From contig CM060312.1 in NCBI GenBank assembly GCA_030674185.1, positions 28,325,835 to 28,389,834 of the forward strand: DNA of 64,000 nucleotides, given 5' to 3'. The stretch is from Monoplex corrugatus. Taxonomy: Eukaryota; Mollusca; Gastropoda; Littorinimorpha; Ranellidae. The notes below the pieces were generated by a model, which made no database searches, was not told the DNA's origin, and was given only the letters and a program-made list of their open reading frames with translations. Made by a program: the position numbers and the translations under genes. Positions 59,451-64,000 of the stretch are shown here, piece after piece (position 1 is the stretch's first letter; the number at the start of each line of letters is the position of its first letter).

Positions 59451-59799
59451 TATAAGGCACAATTTTTTATACAAGAATCAAACCACTAAAGCAATCACCC
59501 AACAATGACCAAACTCTGAGCACAAAACACACGCAAACTGGGACACATTCAGTGTATGTTAAAGATCCCATGGCAGCTTAGGAGAAGTCTCTGGCAAAAT
59601 TTTGTATCTGCACTTCATGGTGACCTCCATTTCAATGGGTTGAAGGTGTTCTGGGAAGCTGAAATAAGTGGCTGGGGGTTGTGACAGAGCAGTAGCAATG
59701 CAGAACATAGAGCAGAAAAAACAATATTAAAAGAAGCTCAAATCATACCATAGTTGAAAAATCCATACCACCTAACCAAGATATTTGGTACCTCTTTTT

Positions 59800-60815
59800 T
59801 TAAGCATTCTGATTTTCCTCAGATGGGTGATATCATTCTGTTTTGCCTACATTGTGCAGGTAGTATGTTCTGCACAGTCTGTATACTCTTGTCTTTGGTG
59901 GATGTGTATGCTGGGGGTTTTCATGTTTCCATAAGCCACTGGATGACACGACTTACAGGATCTCTAATGTGCATCTGCATACGTATACACACAAATGAAG
60001 GGGGTTTAGGCAATAACAGGTTTACACACAAGCTGACCTGGGAGATTGAAAAAAAACTCAAATCTTTACACACTGGATGGAAAAAAATCTCAAACCTTTA
60101 CACACTGGATGGGAAAAAACTCAAACCTTTACACACTGGATGGGAAAAAAACTCAAACCTTTACACACTGGATGGGAAAAAAACTCAAACCTTTACACAC
60201 TGGATGGGAAAAAATCTCAAACCTTTACACACTGGATGGGGAAAAAAACTCAAACCTTTACACACTGGATGGGGAAAAAAATCTCAAACCTTTAACACAC
60301 TGATGGGAAAAAAATCAAACCTTTACACACTGGATGGGGAAAAAAACTCAACCTTTTACACACTGATGGAAAAAATCTCAAACTTTACACACTGATGGAA
60401 AAAACTCTCAAACCTTTACAACTGGATGGGAAAAAATCTCAAACTTTTACACACTGGATGGGGAAAAAAACTCAAACCTTTACACACTGGATGGGAAAAA
60501 ATCTCAAACTTTTACACACTGGATGGGGGGGAAAAAACTCAAACCTTTACACACTGGATGGGAAAAAATCTCAAACTTTTACACACTGGATGGGGGGAAA
60601 AAACTCTCAAACCTTTACACACTGGATGGGGAAAAAAATCTCAAACTTTTACACACTGGATGGGAAAAAATCTCAAACCTTTACTACACTGGATGGGAAA
60701 AAAAATCTCAAACCTTTACACACTGGATGGGAGGTACTGAGGCAACTTCAAACCCTCTGATTGGAATGTCCTTTTACCCATCTTATTACCACATCTGCTA
60801 TTAGGTACCAAATTT
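59800..60815 (-). mobile_element. SINE family 1 (antisense) interrupted by its own minisatellite
   Basis: Left part: TTGCCTACATTGTGCAGGTA, GGATGTGTATGCTGGGGGTT, GGATCTCTAATGTGCATCTG and AGCTGACCTGGGAGATTG. Right part after the array: GGTACTGAGGCAACTTCAAA and CCCTCTGATTGGAATGTCC, the antisense tRNA-like head with an inverted B box. The intervening 690 bp is a tandem array of the block that is single in the 38.25-kb copy. Confidence 0.75.
60046..60731. repeat. 31-33-bp minisatellite, about 21 units, inside a SINE
   Basis: Unit approximates GGGAAAAAATCTCAAACC plus TTTACACACTGGAT. Length varies through the A and G runs (three to eight A, two to seven G) and occasional loss of a base (CACTGATGG, TTACTACACT). 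Because the length is not a multiple of three, all three plus frames are open by cycling; none is a gene. Confidence 0.97.
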
Positions 60816-60984
60816 GACCACAAGCAATGTGACACCAGTGAGGCTTAGAGAAATGACAGACAAGCTGAAAAAACATGAACTGAAGAAGAAAAATACAATG
60901 CATTTTTGTGTATTACATGAATCAAAACAGAATGCATTTTGTGTATTACACCAATAAAAATGACCTCTAGTCCTTTCAAAATCA

Positions 60985-61330
60985 TTGTGGGATTTTTCTG
61001 TTCCAACTAGCTCCTACCCAGCGTTGGGTGTGACAAGGGCTCACTGGGAAGATTGGAACCACACAGTCGTGTCTTATCCACTTCAAGGATACATCACTGA
61101 GGGTGTTGCTCTAATCTTCTGACAAACACCACCGGTATGTGTATCTCCCAGACCTGGTTGACCCCAGGATATATTATAATAGTAAATGTACAGTTCTGTT
61201 ACACAGTTTCAATCCAAAATGGAACTCTGTAACATCATGGTTATTATCCTCCTCATCATCATCATGATGACACTGTAAAAACTGTCCCAACTTCTGTGAC
61301 CACTAAGGTGGTGTAGAGAATGGGGGGAAA
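60985..61330 (+). mobile_element. tRNA-SINE family 2, headless copy
   Basis: Starts near AACTAGCTCCTACCCAGCGT, continues GGGCTCACTGGGAAGATTGG, ATCCACTTCAAGGATACATC and GGGTGTTGCTCTAATCTTC, and ends with ACTGTAAAAACTGTCCCAAC. Same order as 43.4 and 58.96 kb. The tRNA-like head is absent. Confidence 0.7.
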
Positions 61331-61375
61331 AAAAAGGGTAAGTGTGAAGAAAACTGCTCAGTGTATGACTCTTTA

Positions 61376-61455
61376 AAAGAGAGAGAGAGAGAGAAAGACA
61401 AAGACAGAGAAACAAAGAGAGACAAAGAGAGACAGAGAAAGAGACAGAGAGATAA
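61376..61455. repeat. (GA)n-rich tract
   Basis: AGAG/GACAAAGA repeats over about 80 bp. Confidence 0.85.
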
Positions 61456-61576
61456 TCAGAATCAGAATCACAATCAGAAAATTATTCAGTAAGGCCAAAG
61501 CCCCATTTCAAGGGGTATGAACACATTATGAAATTATACAAACACAAAATATAATACAGAGTCATTCTTGGATAAT

Positions 61577-61577
<1 letters not shown>

Positions 61578-61628
<51 letters not shown>

Positions 61629-61650
61629 AGAGAGAGAGAGAGAGACAGAC

Positions 61651-61720
<70 letters not shown>

Positions 61721-61740
61721 AGAGAGAGAGACAGAGAGAG
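61578..61740. repeat. (GA)n microsatellite next to a splice donor
   Basis: About 160 bp of AG dinucleotides with a few GACAGACAGA breaks. In the transcript it is a (CU)n tract beginning about 9 nt after the donor of the first visible kinase exon. Confidence 0.95.
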
Positions 61741-61748
61741 AAACTGAC

Positions 61749-61947
61749 TTGATATTGTCCAAAAAGTTACGAAGATCACCCCCTTCACAAAGCTCCAGCA
61801 CAAGGAGAAGTTGGTGATGAACATGAAGGAGTCGATCAAGATGACAATATTGGGGTGATAGAGACCACGCATTATACGCAGCTCCTTGTGGGCTGCCTCT
61901 TGGTCCTGCGCTCGCATTCCATGCTCTCCGATCACTTTCAGGGCAAA
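61749..61947 (-). CDS. NEK-like kinase, N-lobe exon with one-base deletion (199 nt)
   Basis: Minus strand: acceptor TATGGTTTCAG before 61,947, donor CAA|GTCAGT after 61,749. Frame 1 gives FALKVIGEHGMRAQDQEAAH and KELRIMRGLYHPNIVILIDS, with the beta-3 Lys in ALKVI, the helix aC Glu in KEL and the HPNIV loop. At 61,814-61,824 the frame slips, and the continuation HQLLLVLELCEGGDLRNFLD is in the next frame (gatekeeper and hinge). One missing base explains it, and its restoration makes all downstream phases agree. The glycine-rich loop must lie in an upstream exon not seen. Confidence 0.85.
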
Positions 61948-61949
61948 CT

Positions 61950-62500
61950 GAAACCATACACTATAGACAGTACAGTCCAAAGCCTTGAATCCTTTTCAGA
62001 GCATATTAAAACCACAAAACAAAATCTGATCAAAGGATCTGACCAATGTCAAACATCTGAAGTGCATCATGTGAATACAACCAAGAAAGTCAATAATCTG
62101 GTAAATTAACGTACTATAATTTTTTGACTACTACATCTACCAGGGCACATCTCATCTCGTTCCCCCCCCCCCAAAAATCAAGAAAAGGAGAAAAAACTCT
62201 TTTTTCTTTTCTTTCTTCCTCTTTAACATTTACTTTTAGATGTAAGGTATACAAAAGATATAAAGAACACAAATTAAGAATACAAAGTTGTGAAGACAAG
62301 TGACTGGTGAAAAGGAATGACAAAATATGATGATGATGGATGATGATGATGATGATAAATAATAATTGAAATTATTGATAATAATAATAATAATAACAAT
62401 AACAACAATAACAATAATAATATGGCACCAAATTTTGACAATTCAAATCAAAGTGCACTCACGCAACAGCATACACATACAATCGACAAAGACCACCTTA
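61950..62500. other. Intronic DNA with short repeats
   Basis: No further kinase exon found. Holds a poly-C run (62,163-62,173) and GAT/AAT/AAC triplets (62,330-62,420) that probably mark the 3' end of the LINE to the right. Confidence 0.45.
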
Positions 62501-64000
62501 CATTATTTAAAACACAGAAAGATGAAGTTGTAGAATTCATTGTTGGGAAAAGAGGTGGGTCTTTAAATTGGATATAAAAGCAGAAAGGGTAGGTGTTAGG
62601 CAAAGACAGAGTGGTAGTCTATTCCAGCTGATGGTCCTGAGACAGCAAAAGAATGCTGGCCAACACTTGATAGTTTAAATCAAGGGACATGAAGGGAAAG
62701 AATGCCTGAAGCTGAGCACAAGGTGTGAGTTGGCGTATAAATTTTGATGTTGTCACAAAGACATGATGGAGCAGACTGGTGAATAGATTTGTAACACAAG
62801 GTATCCAGCTTATATTCATTTCTTTATAAGACAGGCAATCAGTGAAGAGAGCGAAGGAGAGAACTGTTATGATCAAAGTTTTTCTTTCTGAGGATAAGAC
62901 AAGCTGCTATGTTTTGTATGCATTGTAGACACAGGAGAGAAGAAGCCGGTAGTCCAGTAAGGAGAGCATTACAGTAATCAAGATGAGACAAAATGAGAGG
63001 TGTCACAAGCTTAGATGCAGCCTCAGCTGACAGATATCTTCGAACGTAACCTATGAGCCGAATCTGATAGTAGCATAATTGGCAGGTCTGGGTCAGAAAC
63101 TTCTGCATAGAAAGAGCGTTGTCCAAGTTCACACCCAGGTTCCTGACAGAATCAGAGACAGGGATGATGTTGTCACCTAGATGGATAGTATTCAGTGTGA
63201 TAGAGGCAAGTTTATTTTTTGTACCTACATGCATGGCTTCCGTTTTATCACCATTTAATATTAATTGTAGTTTGTTTTGTGTCATCTAGTTCTGGATATC
63301 AATATAGCAGTTGGATGCTTCTGAGATAAGGAAGGTGATAATTTCAGGAGTGGTGCTATTCTGTAGTTGTGAATCATCTGTGTAAAAATGATGTTTCATG
63401 TCATGCTGGTTGATGATGTTGGTTAGGGATGAAGTATAAAGGGTGAACAGGACAGGGCCTAACACAGATCCCTGAGGAACTCTGCAAGAAAGCCGAACAG
63501 TCTCAGACTGATTTCCTTTGACAACAACTGACTGAAAGCAACCAGACAGATAGGAGGAGAATTAAGAAAGAGCAGAACCATAATTCCAAAAGTGTATTCA
63601 AGATGAAAGAGAAAAATGGAGTGATCAATAATATCAAAGGCAGCAGACAGATCGAGGAGTATTAGGAGAGAAATTTTACAAGCATCAGAAGCAAAAAGAA
63701 GTCTGTTGACTGTGTAAACAACAGCTGTTTCTGTACTGTGGTTTGTTCGATGTGTGGTAAGGATGGTGGAGATAATTTAAGGAGATATACTCATACAGTT
63801 GTTTTACTTTTAGTGCCATTATTTAAAGAAGATTAGAGAGAAATGAGAGATTTGATACAGGTCTATAATTTTTAAGGTCATTGGAATCAAGATTATTTTT
63901 CTGTTGAGAAGTGGCCAGACGAGAGCAGTTTTGAAAGCAGAAGGAAAGACTCCTGAGACCAGAGAAGAATTGACAATGGAGGTAATTGATGGAAGAAGCT
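62500..64000 (-). mobile_element. Jockey/CR1-like LINE, RT portion, decayed, runs off the window
   Basis: Minus strand from 64,000 down: GVFPSAFKTALVWPLL, a YRPVSNLSFLS-like piece, ISLLILLDLSAAFDIIDHSI with the first catalytic Asp, RVPQGSVLGPVLFTLYTSSL, HFYTDDSQLQNS (altered YADD as YTDD), LQLILNGDKTEAMHVGT, and CYYQIRLIGYVRRYLSAEAA with PLILSHLDYCNALLTGLPAS. At least three frameshifts or stops. Same superfamily as 49.5 kb but a different, older copy. It lies in or near the 5' part of the kinase gene. Confidence 0.88.

Noticed and set aside
59754..60804. Four overlapping plus-strand frames spelling KPLHTGWGKK or TFTHWMGKN repeats
   Set aside because: Cycling of a 31-33-bp minisatellite through all frames. 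The sequence derives from a SINE, not a gene.

Overview
The window reads as a eukaryotic nuclear chromosome, most likely a lophotrochozoan and probably a gastropod mollusc. That guess rests on a low density of spliced exons in AT-rich DNA, very long (TG)n/(AC)n tracts, mollusc-style tRNA-SINEs and many decayed RTE-like LINE tails. No operons, CRISPR arrays or prokaryotic signals are present. The species is inferred, not shown.

The one convincing host gene is on the minus strand and fills roughly 34.5 to 61.95 kb. It is a NIMA-related (NEK-family) serine/threonine kinase. Eleven exons can be chained from 61,947 down to 34,524 with splice sites whose phases agree at every junction: 61749-61947, 58575-58665, 56780-56880, 54746-54842, 52845-52952, 50629-50742, 45825-47033, 43969-44020, 42101-42210, 40791-40894 and 34524-34662. 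The first six code for the kinase domain from the beta-3 lysine to subdomain XI; the rest code for a long polar tail. The glycine-rich loop and start codon lie upstream and are not seen here. The first exon has an apparent one-base deletion. Introns are full of microsatellites and SINEs.

Left part (1-34 kb): a Tc1-like transposase gene broken by a homopolymer frameshift (152-1182); several LINE remnants (1.6-3.0, 13.0, 15.7 and 24 kb); non-coding AT-rich DNA; TTAA-flanked piggyBac-like elements (8,652-9,330 and 16,393-16,704); a hAT-like element (13.9 kb); a 31-bp minisatellite (14.7-15.7 kb); a 5S-rRNA-like remnant (16.2 kb); a dead DIRS-type tyrosine-recombinase retrotransposon (17.5-22.3 kb); a degenerate minisatellite (26 kb); a SINE with perfect target-site duplications (26.7 kb); and a 41-bp minisatellite (32.2-32.9 kb).

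Right part (34-64 kb): the kinase gene with intronic insertions. These include a nested pair of TTAA-flanked miniature elements (38.65-38.80 kb), a 631-bp piggyBac-like element (47.25 kb), Jockey/CR1-like LINE tails (49.5 and 62.5-64 kb), a tandemly duplicated LINE tail (44.8-45.4 kb), about 970 bp of almost pure (GT)n (55.3-56.3 kb), and a 21-unit minisatellite that grew inside a SINE (60.05-60.73 kb).

No single new system stands out. The most interesting items are the kinase gene model with complementary dinucleotide tracts around a symmetric exon, a 13-bp perfect hairpin inside its large coding exon, the SINE-born minisatellite and the nested 41-bp TTAA element.
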